Shown here one piece after another: positions 35,205 to 43,119 of a stretch of DNA of 64,000 nucleotides. The notes below the pieces were generated by a model, which worked only from the letters and a program-made list of their open reading frames with translations, did not search any database and was not told where the DNA came from. The DNA is from Gramella sp. KN1008. GTDB lineage: Bacteria > Bacteroidota > Bacteroidia > Flavobacteriales > Flavobacteriaceae. The first letter of the stretch is position 1. Each line of letters begins with the position of its first letter. The DNA lies in assembly GCF_004332155.1 (NCBI RefSeq), contig NZ_SJDV01000004.1, positions 62,001 through 126,000 on the forward strand. Direction: 5' to 3'. The position numbers and the translations under genes are program-made.

Positions 35205-35854
35205 GCTTCACCATTCCATTCCGCGTAGAACTGGTTTAGATACTCAACCATAAAGGCATGCCTGTCGGCTGCGATCCTTCTACCGGTTTCGGTATTCATT
35301 CTGTCTTTTAACAGCAATAACTTTTCATAAAAGTGATTTATGGTAGGAGCAGTGGAGGCTTTATATTCCTCTTTGGTCATATTGAGATTGGGTTCTATTT
35401 CCGGATCGTAAAGAGCCCGGCCTTTAAATCCTCCGTAATTGAAAGTTCTGGCGATACCAATAGCGCCCAGCGCATCCAGCCTGTCGGCATCCTGAACTAT
35501 ATCCAGCTCTATCGAAGAGAACTTTTGCTCAACATTTCCGCCTTTAAAAGATATATTTTTTATTATTTGTATCACATGCTGTATAACTTCATCAGAGACC
35601 TCCTGTGATCCCAGGAATTCTTCTGCCATTTTCGGACCCACGCTTTCATCTCCAGCATGGAATTTTGAATCGGCAATATCATGGAGCAGGGCTCCCAGTT
35701 CAACGATCAGCATATCGCACTTTTCACCTTTGGCGATGAGCCGCGAATTGTTAAGTACTCTTTGGATATGAAACCAGTCGTGCCCTCCTTCGGCATTTTT
35801 CAGATTTTCTTTTACAAAATGGATGGTGTTCTCTACAACCGCACTTTTTGACAT
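35201..35854 (-). CDS. HD-domain phosphohydrolase
   Basis: A 217-residue metal-dependent HD hydrolase. The metal ligands are in GHDWFHIQRVL near residue 19, LLHDIAD near residue 56, and DADRLDALGAIG near residue 113. Related YedJ-like proteins hydrolyse nucleotides or related phosphates; the substrate here is unknown. It is 9 bases after the acyltransferase gene on the same strand and probably co-transcribed. Confidence 0.87.
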   Translation of the reverse strand: MSKSAVVENTIHFVKENLKNAEGGHDWFHIQRVLNNSRLIAKGEKCDMLIVELGALLHDIADSKFHAGDESVGPKMAEEFLGSQEVSDEVIQHVIQIIKNISFKGGNVEQKFSSIELDIVQDADRLDALGAIGIARTFNYGGFKGRALYDPEIEPNLNMTKEEYKASTAPTINHFYEKLLLLKDRMNTETGRRIAADRHAFMVEYLNQFYAEWNGEA

Positions 35855-35863
35855 AAATATTCT

Positions 35864-36595
35864 TTAGCGTATATCGGCAATAATTGTTCTTTCTACCTGG
35901 GCAGCCAGCCCAGCGGCATCATTGGAATTAACTGGAACAGGCTTATGGGTTTTTAAATGGACATGTACCCCAAGGTCTATGGGGAAATTCCCATGTTTAA
36001 AAAGCTTCCATGAGTTGTTTATGGTAATAGGAACCACGACGGCTTCCGGTAGTTTTTTAAAGAGCATCATCATCCCGTTGGTTCTGAATTCCTTTGGCTT
36101 TCCTGTCCTGCTTCGTGTACCTTCAGGAAAGATAACTGCAGAGCGCTTTGTTTTGCCCAGGTAATCGCCAAACTCACTCATCTTTAGCAGGGATTCTCTT
36201 CTATTCTTACGGTCTATCAGGACAGAGCCTCCATGGCGAAGGTTGAAGGAAATACTAGGGATCCCTTTCCCCAGTTCTTTCTTGCTTACAAATTTTGGAT
36301 GATGTTTTCTGAAATACCAGATGATAGGAGGAATATCATACATTCCCTGATGGTTGGCCACGAAAATGCAGGTTTTGTCTATTGGAATATCATATTCATT
36401 CTCTATGGTAAAAGTTGTTCCGAGAATGTTCAGGCATCTCATAAGGAAGAAATTGAAGATATCCACACTTTTTTTGTGCGCTTCATATCCCCCCAGCTTT
36501 AGACTCAGCCACTGAATTGGATGAAAAATGAGCAGTGTAATGAAAAAGAAAATATAAAAGATGACCGATAGTGGATAGGAAAAGATTTTCTTCAT
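35864..36595 (-). CDS. plsC: 1-acyl-sn-glycerol-3-phosphate acyltransferase family protein (second copy)
   Basis: A 243-residue PlsC-family acyltransferase starting at the ATG at 36595. The earlier Met at 36616 is rejected since it falls in the -7 promoter element. A membrane segment at about residues 6-28 precedes the catalytic NHQGMYD (HX4D), and the FPEGTRSRTG motif is intact. It shows little identity to the paralogue at 267 outside motifs. The FPEGTR form is that of classical PlsC, so this is the better candidate for the main phosphatidate-forming enzyme. Confidence 0.92.
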   Translation of the reverse strand: MKKIFSYPLSVIFYIFFFITLLIFHPIQWLSLKLGGYEAHKKSVDIFNFFLMRCLNILGTTFTIENEYDIPIDKTCIFVANHQGMYDIPPIIWYFRKHHPKFVSKKELGKGIPSISFNLRHGGSVLIDRKNRRESLLKMSEFGDYLGKTKRSAVIFPEGTRSRTGKPKEFRTNGMMMLFKKLPEAVVVPITINNSWKLFKHGNFPIDLGVHVHLKTHKPVPVNSNDAAGLAAQVERTIIADIR

Positions 36596-36613
36596 TTTGG
36601 TTTTTAAAAAGTA

Positions 36614-36621
36614 CAAATTTA
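36614..36621 (-). promoter_or_regulatory. TAnnTTTG -7 element of the second plsC gene
   Basis: Reads TAAATTTG on the minus strand, 18 bases before the ATG at 36595. Confidence 0.6.
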
Positions 36622-36647
36622 GCTATTTCAAATTTGAAGCATAAAAA

Positions 36648-36670
36648 AAGCCACGCTAACTGCGTGGCTT
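36648..36670 (-). terminator. rho-independent terminator after the bacilliredoxin gene
   Basis: AAGCCACGC (36648-36656) pairs with GCGTGGCTT (36662-36670) over a 5-base loop; on the minus strand a T run follows. Confidence 0.88.
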
Positions 36671-36691
36671 GTTAAGCAATCCGTATCTGGA

Positions 36692-37102
36692 TTAGCAAAA
36701 CTCGTTATAGGCTCCCATAAGATTTTCGGCGATCATCTCAGCCGGGCGTCCCTCAATATGATGGCGCTCAAGCATATGAACAAGCTCACCGTCTTTAAAT
36801 AGAGCCATGGAAGGAGAAGATGGAGGGAAAGGTACCATATAACCTCTCGCTTTATCTGTAGCCTCTTTATCTACTCCTGCAAATACAGTATATAAATTAT
36901 CAGGTTTTTTAGCATTCTGAAGAGAAATTCTGGCTCCCGGACGTGCATTCGCTGCCGCACAACCACAAACCGAATTCACTACCACTAAAGTAGTCCCTTT
37001 AGCCTGCATAGCTCTTTCAACATCTTCTACGGTATGTAATTCTTCAAAACCAATGCTTGTAAGGTCTTTTCTCATTGGTTTAACCAATTCTGCTGGGTAC
37101 AT
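36692..37102 (-). CDS. bacilliredoxin, BrxA/BrxB family
   Basis: A 136-residue thioredoxin-fold protein of the BrxA/BrxB (YphP) family. The active site is CGC in VVVNSVCGCAAANARPGA at about residues 52-54. In Firmicutes these proteins remove bacillithiol from oxidised proteins. Bacteroidota of this type often carry bacillithiol genes, but none are in this window. Monocistronic, with its own promoter and terminator. Confidence 0.92.
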   Translation of the reverse strand: MYPAELVKPMRKDLTSIGFEELHTVEDVERAMQAKGTTLVVVNSVCGCAAANARPGARISLQNAKKPDNLYTVFAGVDKEATDKARGYMVPFPPSSPSMALFKDGELVHMLERHHIEGRPAEMIAENLMGAYNEFC

Positions 37103-37138
37103 ATATGCCTTGTTTTTGTATTAAACGTTTATGAATGA

Positions 37139-37146
37139 CAAAGATA
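37139..37146 (-). promoter_or_regulatory. TAnnTTTG -7 element of the bacilliredoxin gene
   Basis: Reads TATCTTTG on the minus strand, 36 bases upstream of the ATG at 37102. Confidence 0.65.
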
Positions 37147-37244
37147 CCAAATTAAGTTAAGGTGCACATATTTCAAATTTCTAATTACTATTAGCAGATA
37201 GGTTTGTTTTATAGCCGTGAAATCAGGATATAAGAGCATATATT

Positions 37245-37252
37245 TATATTTG
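37245..37252 (+). promoter_or_regulatory. TAnnTTTG -7 element of the TerB/DnaJ gene
   Basis: TATATTTG matches exactly, 41 bases before the ATG at 37294. Confidence 0.6.
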
Positions 37253-37293
37253 AATATTGAAAATACTATCTTAGCGGCTAAAGAAAATTGCCG

Positions 37294-38034
37294 ATGATCA
37301 AATGGCTGGCAGCAATTCTGGGATACATGTACTTCAGGTTTCCCGGAGCTATTCTCGGATTTATAATAGGATCTTTACTGGATAACTATATTCGTTCTTC
37401 CGGAGGGATTTTTAGTTCTCTTTTCGGGGAGCAGAAGCAAAGGGTTTCTCCGGGAGATTTTGAGCTGAATTTACTTTCTCTTTGTTCTATTGTAATCAAG
37501 GCAGACGGCCATGTCTCACAAACCGAACTGGATTATGTACGGTCTTATTTTGTTCAGGCTTATGGCAAGGAAAGAGCCAACGCCACTTTCAGAACCTTTA
37601 ATGAGGTGGTTAAGAGCAGACAGGTTTCAGCAGCCAATGTGGCTCGCTACCTGGCGGCCAGGACGAGATATCCCACCAGGCTCCAGATTATTCACTTTTT
37701 ATTCGGAATAGCCCAGGCCGATGGCAGGGTAAGCGATGCGGAAGCCGATGTGATAAAGGATATCGCCGGCTATTTGCAGATAGGTCATCGTGATTTCGAG
37801 AGTATCAAGGCCATGTTCTTTAAAAAGACCGATTCGGCCTATACTATTCTGGAAATAGACAAAAGTGCCACTGATGATGAAGTGAAGAAGGCCTTCAGGA
37901 AAATGGCCAAGAAATACCATCCCGATAAACTGGGCCATATGGATGAAGCCTATAGAAAGGGAGCCGAAGAGAAATTCAGGAAAGTCCAGGAGGCTTACGA
38001 TGAAATTAAGAAGGAGAGAGAGGGTTATAAATAA
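37294..38034 (+). CDS. TerB/DnaJ-domain co-chaperone (DjlA-like)
   Basis: A 246-residue protein with the DjlA layout: an N-terminal hydrophobic Gly-rich anchor (AAILGYMYFRFPGAILGFII), a TerB-like helical domain at about residues 50-160, and a C-terminal J domain with HPD in KKYHPDKLGHM at about 206. The J domain would stimulate DnaK at the inner membrane. The ATG at 37294 is preferred to the TTG at 37288. It converges with the thioredoxin gene, leaving 4 bases between them. Confidence 0.9.
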   Translation: MIKWLAAILGYMYFRFPGAILGFIIGSLLDNYIRSSGGIFSSLFGEQKQRVSPGDFELNLLSLCSIVIKADGHVSQTELDYVRSYFVQAYGKERANATFRTFNEVVKSRQVSAANVARYLAARTRYPTRLQIIHFLFGIAQADGRVSDAEADVIKDIAGYLQIGHRDFESIKAMFFKKTDSAYTILEIDKSATDDEVKKAFRKMAKKYHPDKLGHMDEAYRKGAEEKFRKVQEAYDEIKKEREGYK

Positions 38035-38038
38035 TTCT

Positions 38039-38509
38039 CTAGCCTTTTATCAATTCTTTCATCCTTTCGGAAGTCATATACTCAAAACTCCTTTTACGAA
38101 TCCTGAATTTTTTATCCAGTACTAAAAGCGTGGGGAAAGAGACTTTTTTATTATCCCGACTTGCTAAGATCAGAGGAATCTGATGAATTCCATTTCGTTT
38201 AGTTTTTGCCTGTTCGTTGATGAAGGTCTGACCTTCAAATTCTATTGAATCCAGAGTTTCAGCATTCATTTTTACTGCATAGAAATCCTGGTTGACCTTA
38301 GATACGACTTCAGGGTTTTTAAAGGCGTTCCTGTCCATTTTCTTGCAATACACACACCAGTCAGTATAAAAATATACAAGTACGGGCTTATTTTCAATAT
38401 TCAGCGAATCATCAAGCTCTTCAAAACTTATCCATTCGATCTCAGATTTTTGGGCTGTTAATCCCTGAAAGCAAAGGAGGAGCAATATGAAAAATATTCG
38501 TTTCATCAT
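38039..38509 (-). CDS. exported thioredoxin-family protein
   Basis: A 156-residue secreted thioredoxin with signal peptide MMKRIFFILLLLCFQGLTAQ and active site WCVYC in YFYTDWCVYCKKMDR at about residue 51. VSFPTLLVLD contains the cis-Pro. It begins 9 bases after the TonB receptor stop, so the two form one operon behind the DtxR-type operator. A role in reducing the receptor, its metal or periplasmic thiols is inferred. Confidence 0.88.
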   Translation of the reverse strand: MMKRIFFILLLLCFQGLTAQKSEIEWISFEELDDSLNIENKPVLVYFYTDWCVYCKKMDRNAFKNPEVVSKVNQDFYAVKMNAETLDSIEFEGQTFINEQAKTKRNGIHQIPLILASRDNKKVSFPTLLVLDKKFRIRKRSFEYMTSERMKELIKG

Positions 38510-38518
38510 TTATAAGCT

Positions 38519-40870
38519 TTAATCATGAAGGTTTCCAAATTTGACACCGAAGAAAAAAGTACGGGGTCTAGATGGTCCATAGATATAATCTGAATCCCGT
38601 GTAGGGCCGGAATCAAAATCATTCTGATAAGAGTTGAACACATTCTGGACTCCCGTACTAAGATTTATATGAAAATTTTCGGTTATATCAATATGCTGTG
38701 TCAGTTTTAGGTTTACGTCTACGAATGATGGAGATTCCTTTAAATCAAGGAATCCATTAGCATTCACCACTTTTGGAATGCTCATTTCACCGGTATAAGT
38801 ACCTGTAAAATCTGCAGAAAACCCTTTAAATGGAGAGGTGTTGATATTAAAATAGCCGTAAAGATCAGGATTCCTTACAAATTTAGTAACGATCACATCT
38901 TTCTCGGTTTCATCAGAAGCTTCGTAGAGCACCTGTCCTTCTTTATAGATAGATCTCTGGTATGTCCCGCCTAATTGAAATGTCAGTTTGGAAGAAGGGG
39001 AGACCCCAATTTCGAAATTTGTTCCGGTTACGTAAGCTCCGCTTCCGTTTCTTACTTCTTTCAGAATAGAACCATTAGGCAGACTTGCCCCTGTGCTCAC
39101 CGTTGTAAATGGATTTTTAAGTTCAGTATAAAAGCCTTCCAGCAGGAAATCGGTTTGAAGCTTGTTTATACTTTTGGAATAATTGAACGAAGCGGTGTAC
39201 GCATTGGAATATTCGGTTTCAAGATCATCGGAAAGGATCACGAACTGGGGTTCACCACCAACCGATGAAATATGAAGGTCCTCATTGAATGCCTGCGGAG
39301 CCCTGAAACCCCTTGCATAACCTCCCCTGAACTGTAATTCTTCGGTTATATCATATAACACGGTTAACCTGGGGCTTAATACGGTCTGCTCTATTTCAGA
39401 TCTTCTCTCAACATTTTCTACACTATAGTCACCAAGAACATTAACATGATCCAGCCTGGTGCCAAGGAGAGCAGTGAATTTTTCAACTGGTTTCCATTCA
39501 TATTGAGCAAATGCCGAGTAGGTGTTCACTTCCTGATCTATGAACCTACTGTACCCGGTAATGGCATCTTCCGTATTGCTGAGGTTATATTCTATCCCAG
39601 TGGTAAGCACATCATTGTTTTCAAAGTTTCTGGTAAACTGAAATCCTGAAAGGAACGCAACATCTTTGGTATTTCCATAGGCATTTGAAGCAGCGGTACT
39701 ATCCTGGGCCGTTCTCCCGCCGCCAAGTCCACCATAATAGCTTTTCCGGTCGGTATGCTGACCGGATATATAAAAGGAGAAGTTATTATTCATTTCCCGG
39801 TTTGAAAGATCGTAGGTAAGTCCTCCAATTAGCGTATTATGATCCAACTCTTCAGTAATATCAGTCAAATGCGGAGCAAGTTCTAGTCTGTCGCCTCCTC
39901 TTCGGTATTCCTTAAGGGCTGTAAGATCAAGCGTGATCTTGCTTGTCTCATTGGGCTTCATAAATGCCTTTGCTCCAAGCGTGTTGTTTGTAAGTTCCGT
40001 GATCTCAGTAAAACCGTCACCATTGGCATCATAGGCAGCCCGGTCCCGGTTCATGCCATAGATGGTCACTCCGCTGTTAAGGTCTTCGGTAACAACAGAT
40101 CCTGTTACATTCAGGGTCCTGTCTGGGATTTCACCATCTATCAGGGCCATGTTTCCGGAAACGTTCCAGGTATTCAGGACTGGTTCTTTTGTTATGATAT
40201 TGACCGTTCCGGCAATCGCATTGGAGCCGAATAGTGCCGAGCCACCACTTCTAACAACCTCTACCCGGTCAAGAATGGAGGTTGGGATCTGTTCGAGTCC
40301 ATAAACACTGTTCAGGGCACTAAAGACAGCACGGCTATTGATAAGAACCTGGGTATAGCTTCCATCGAGTCCGTTTAACCGAACCTGAGTAAAACCACAG
40401 TTCTGGCAATTGGTCTCAACACGAACACCCGGTTGAAAATTGAGAGTTTCAGCGACCGATACAGATTGGGTGGCATTGAAAAGTTTGGAATTTAGCACAT
40501 TCACAATTACAGGCGCTTCCTTAAGATTAATGCGGTTCCGGGTTGCACTTACTACTACCTGGTCTAAACCCAATGCATCTTCTTCCAGATTTATAATAAG
40601 TTTTCTGTCGGTATATTCCTGAGGGTTTATGCTGATCCTTTTTGTCTTGAATCCAATTGCCTGGATAGTGAGCTCTGTTTTTTCAGCATCCAAAGCAATG
40701 TTGAAATTTCCGCTCATATCGGCACTGGTGCCTTTGCTGGTGCTTTGAACAAATATGTTGGCGAAGGGAACGGGCTTTTCATCTGCGTTTACTATTCCCG
40801 AAACTTCAATGTTCTGCGCACTCACGGCGGAAACAACCAGGCTCAAAACTATTCTAAGCAGATTCTTCAT
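38519..40870 (-). CDS. TonB-dependent receptor with carboxypeptidase-regulatory-like N-terminal domain
   Basis: A 783-residue outer-membrane receptor starting at the ATG at 40870; the earlier Met at 40888 overlaps the -7 element. A signal peptide (KNLLRIVLSLVVSAVSAQ) is followed by a carboxypeptidase-regulatory-like domain (about 20-105), a plug (about 110-225) and a 22-strand barrel. The plug has an unusual CQNCGFTQ segment with paired cysteines. The C-terminus ends GPSRPRTFFFGVKFGNLHD. The ligand is probably a metal complex, as the operator is DtxR-like and ZIP/Feo genes are near. Confidence 0.9.
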   Translation of the reverse strand: MKNLLRIVLSLVVSAVSAQNIEVSGIVNADEKPVPFANIFVQSTSKGTSADMSGNFNIALDAEKTELTIQAIGFKTKRISINPQEYTDRKLIINLEEDALGLDQVVVSATRNRINLKEAPVIVNVLNSKLFNATQSVSVAETLNFQPGVRVETNCQNCGFTQVRLNGLDGSYTQVLINSRAVFSALNSVYGLEQIPTSILDRVEVVRSGGSALFGSNAIAGTVNIITKEPVLNTWNVSGNMALIDGEIPDRTLNVTGSVVTEDLNSGVTIYGMNRDRAAYDANGDGFTEITELTNNTLGAKAFMKPNETSKITLDLTALKEYRRGGDRLELAPHLTDITEELDHNTLIGGLTYDLSNREMNNNFSFYISGQHTDRKSYYGGLGGGRTAQDSTAASNAYGNTKDVAFLSGFQFTRNFENNDVLTTGIEYNLSNTEDAITGYSRFIDQEVNTYSAFAQYEWKPVEKFTALLGTRLDHVNVLGDYSVENVERRSEIEQTVLSPRLTVLYDITEELQFRGGYARGFRAPQAFNEDLHISSVGGEPQFVILSDDLETEYSNAYTASFNYSKSINKLQTDFLLEGFYTELKNPFTTVSTGASLPNGSILKEVRNGSGAYVTGTNFEIGVSPSSKLTFQLGGTYQRSIYKEGQVLYEASDETEKDVIVTKFVRNPDLYGYFNINTSPFKGFSADFTGTYTGEMSIPKVVNANGFLDLKESPSFVDVNLKLTQHIDITENFHINLSTGVQNVFNSYQNDFDSGPTRDSDYIYGPSRPRTFFFGVKFGNLHD

Positions 40871-40885
40871 TAATTCAATTTTTGG

Positions 40886-40893
40886 CAAAGGTA
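40886..40893 (-). promoter_or_regulatory. TAnnTTTG -7 element of the TonB receptor operon
   Basis: Reads TACCTTTG on the minus strand, 15 bases before the ATG at 40870. The palindrome at 40902-40917 covers the -33 region of this promoter. Confidence 0.7.
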
Positions 40894-40901
40894 CAAAATA
40901 A

Positions 40902-40917
40902 TTTAGGCTTACCTAAA
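40902..40917. promoter_or_regulatory. DtxR/IdeR-type operator between divergent metal genes
   Basis: TTTAGG-CTTA-CCTAAA is a perfect inverted repeat with the TTAGG/CCTAA arms of DtxR-family boxes. It lies beside the dtxR-like gene and between two opposed -7 elements, placed to block the TonB receptor promoter. Confidence 0.75.
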
Positions 40918-40943
40918 AAATTGATTTATCAAATTAAAAAATG

Positions 40944-40951
40944 TATTTTTG
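40944..40951 (+). promoter_or_regulatory. TAnnTTTG -7 element of the dtxR-like gene
   Basis: TATTTTTG matches exactly, 19 bases before the ATG at 40971. Confidence 0.65.
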
Positions 40952-40970
40952 TCGAAATAAAATATAAAAT

Positions 40971-41627
40971 ATGTTCAGTCTTTCTGAAGAAAACTACCTT
41001 AAGGCCATATTTCACCTGGAAACAGCTTATAAAAGCGGAGTAAGTACAAATGCTCTTGCCGAGGAGATGCAAACCAAAGCTTCCTCGGTTACCGATATGG
41101 TAAAAAGGCTTTCTGATAAAGATTTAGTTAATTATAAAAAATATCAGGGCGTAAAGCTTAGTAAGGCAGGTAAGAAGGCAGCTATCGAAGTGATACGCAA
41201 ACACAGGTTATGGGAGGTTTTTCTGGTGGAGAAGCTTGGGTTCAACTGGGATGAGGTACACGAGGTGGCAGAACAGCTTGAACATATCAAATCTGAAAAG
41301 CTCACCAACGAGCTGGATAAATTTCTCGAATTTCCCAAAAGAGATCCTCATGGAGATCCAATTCCCGATGCCCAGGGTAACTTCAGTGTGGCAAATCGAG
41401 TCCTGTTGGCAGACCTCGCAATTGGAGAGACGGGTATCTGTGTTGGAGTAAAAGATTCTTCTGCCGAGTTTCTTCAGTATCTTGATAAGAACGATATCTC
41501 TTTGGGAAAGGAAATGGAGGTGATGGAAAAGGAAGATTTTGACAAGTCGATGCTTATCAAAATGGAAGGAAAAAAACTTATGATATCAAACCAGATATCG
41601 ACCAATCTTTTTATTAAAACGGTATAA
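40971..41627 (+). CDS. DtxR-family metal-dependent transcriptional regulator (IdeR/MntR-like)
   Basis: A 218-residue regulator. The winged helix-turn-helix is at about residues 1-65 (EENYLKAIFHLET, ASSVTDMVKRLSDKDLV), followed by the metal-binding dimerisation domain at 66-140 (RKHRLWEVFLVEKLGF, EVHEVAEQLEHI). A C-terminal FeoA/SH3-like domain (about 150-218) is the feature of three-domain IdeR/DtxR types. It would bind the palindrome at 40902 with Fe2+ or Mn2+, repressing the TonB receptor and possibly itself. It is 2 bases upstream of the ZIP gene. Confidence 0.92.
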   Translation: MFSLSEENYLKAIFHLETAYKSGVSTNALAEEMQTKASSVTDMVKRLSDKDLVNYKKYQGVKLSKAGKKAAIEVIRKHRLWEVFLVEKLGFNWDEVHEVAEQLEHIKSEKLTNELDKFLEFPKRDPHGDPIPDAQGNFSVANRVLLADLAIGETGICVGVKDSSAEFLQYLDKNDISLGKEMEVMEKEDFDKSMLIKMEGKKLMISNQISTNLFIKTV

Positions 41628-41629
41628 AA

Positions 41630-42451
41630 ATGGACAATATATTAGAGTACTTTCAATCTATAGATCCTATTTTAGCAGCCTTTCTGGCTACATTATTCAC
41701 ATGGGGACTAACGGCCCTGGGGGCTTCACTGGTCTTTGTTTTTAAGGGAATGAACCGTGCCTTTTTTGACGGGATGCTAGGTTTTACTGGGGGTGTTATG
41801 GTCGCTGCCAGTTTCTGGAGTCTTCTTGCACCGGGTATTGAAATGAGTCCGGGAGATGGCTTTGTAAAGGTCGTTCCGGCTGTGATAGGTTTCGGACTTG
41901 GGGCACTGTTTATCTTCGGACTGGATAAAGTGCTGCCTCACCTGCACGTGAACTTTAAAATGAGCGAAAAGGAAGGGATTAAAACTCCCTGGCATAAATC
42001 TGTGTTATTAACACTCGCTATTACGCTTCACAATATTCCGGAAGGTCTTGCTGTAGGAGTTCTTTTTGGTGGAGTGAGTGCCGGCTTCGAAGGAGCCAGT
42101 ATTGGCGGAGCGGTAGCTCTGGCGTTAGGAATAGGGCTCCAAAACTTCCCTGAAGGCCTTGCAGTTTCAATGCCCCTTAGGAGACAGGGCCTTAGCCGAT
42201 GGAAGTGTTTTAACTATGGTCAGCTTTCGGCGATCGTTGAACCGGCTGCTGCGGTATTAGGTGCCTGGGCGGTGATGACCTTTCAGCCTATTTTGCCTTA
42301 TGCACTTTGTTTTGCTGCCGGGGCCATGATATTCGTTGTAGTTGAAGAGGTGGTGCCCGAAGCTCAGCAGGGTAATTTTACCGATATTTCCACTATGGGC
42401 TTCATAGGTGGATTTATGGTGATGATGACCCTTGACGTCGGTCTTGGATAG
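41630..42451 (+). CDS. ZIP-family metal transporter
   Basis: A 273-residue inner-membrane ZIP transporter with about eight helices. The metal-binding helices show LTLAITLHNIPEGLAVGVLF and GIGLQNFPEGLAVSMPLRR, the paired HNxPEG/QNxPEG signatures; the second has Gln in place of His. A short His-rich cytosolic loop (LPHLHVNFKM) precedes them. It imports divalent metal such as Zn2+, Fe2+ or Mn2+. It is 2 bases after the regulator, so it is in the same transcript and probably metal-regulated. Confidence 0.92.
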   Translation: MDNILEYFQSIDPILAAFLATLFTWGLTALGASLVFVFKGMNRAFFDGMLGFTGGVMVAASFWSLLAPGIEMSPGDGFVKVVPAVIGFGLGALFIFGLDKVLPHLHVNFKMSEKEGIKTPWHKSVLLTLAITLHNIPEGLAVGVLFGGVSAGFEGASIGGAVALALGIGLQNFPEGLAVSMPLRRQGLSRWKCFNYGQLSAIVEPAAAVLGAWAVMTFQPILPYALCFAAGAMIFVVVEEVVPEAQQGNFTDISTMGFIGGFMVMMTLDVGLG

Positions 42452-42503
42452 GTAAGGGCTGTAACGGGCACGGGTTTTGATTGTTCATATATAAAAGAAC
42501 CTT

Positions 42504-42935
42504 ATGACCAGCCTAATTAGCCTTATCACAGCTTTATACTGCTATTGTTTCCCTGTTGCTGAAATTCAGGAGCAGCAGGCGATACCCGACAAATATTATT
42601 CTTCCCAACTCTGTAAAGGGGATCTTCTTTCATTTGAGAATAAAGCGATTCAGTTTAAAAAGGTGGTCAATGACTCCAGGTGTCCTAAAGGTAATGGGGT
42701 AACATGTATCTGGGCCGGTAATGTAAAAGTTTTGGTGGAATTCTTCGAAGATGGAAAATCACTGGGCACCGACATTATTACTGGTCATGATTTTGTTTTA
42801 TCTGATAAATTGAAAGGAATGGATATTAACTTATCTGAATTTGAGGTCACTCCGTATCCTACCGCCGGTTATAAGATCCAGCAGGAAGAATATACTGTAA
42901 ATATGGAGGTAAGGCTAAGGCTCGAAAAAGACTAA
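42504..42935 (+). CDS. small exported protein with CIWAGN motif, function unknown
   Basis: A 143-residue protein with a short hydrophobic N-terminus (SLISLITALYCYCF) that may be a signal peptide. The core motif DSRCPKGNGVTCIWAGNVKV, with two cysteines, belongs to a small secreted family I have seen in Bacteroidota but cannot name. Beta-rich. It follows the ZIP gene by 52 bases and converges with the Feo operon, overlapping the small FeoB-associated gene by 4 bases. A metal-related role is suggested by context only. Confidence 0.75.
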   Translation: MTSLISLITALYCYCFPVAEIQEQQAIPDKYYSSQLCKGDLLSFENKAIQFKKVVNDSRCPKGNGVTCIWAGNVKVLVEFFEDGKSLGTDIITGHDFVLSDKLKGMDINLSEFEVTPYPTAGYKIQQEEYTVNMEVRLRLEKD

Positions 42936-43087
42936 TCCCCGCAATTACAATCGGAAACTATTCCACAGGCTCCGGTCTCTTTCTTTTTGCCTCCTAAAAA
43001 TGAAGGTTTCCAGATAAATTTAGTGAAGAGATATCCGCTGGCTCCAAAGAAGGTGATGAATACTAATATTTCCTGTAAGATTTCCAT
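42932..43087 (-). CDS. FeoB-associated cysteine-rich membrane protein
   Basis: A 51-residue frame starts at ATG 43087 (MEILQEILVFITFFGASGYL) and ends GACGIVSDCNCGD. One membrane helix precedes a basic stretch and a C-terminal tail with three cysteines, the pattern of FeoB-associated Cys-rich proteins (FeoC-like or P12-type) in Bacteroidota. It lies 32 bases after feoB in the same direction. It probably assists Fe2+ uptake, perhaps binding iron on the inner side. Confidence 0.88.
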   Translation of the reverse strand: MEILQEILVFITFFGASGYLFTKFIWKPSFLGGKKKETGACGIVSDCNCGD

Positions 43088-43119
43088 GTTCTTTAAGTCG
43101 TTTTATATCAGATTTCTTA

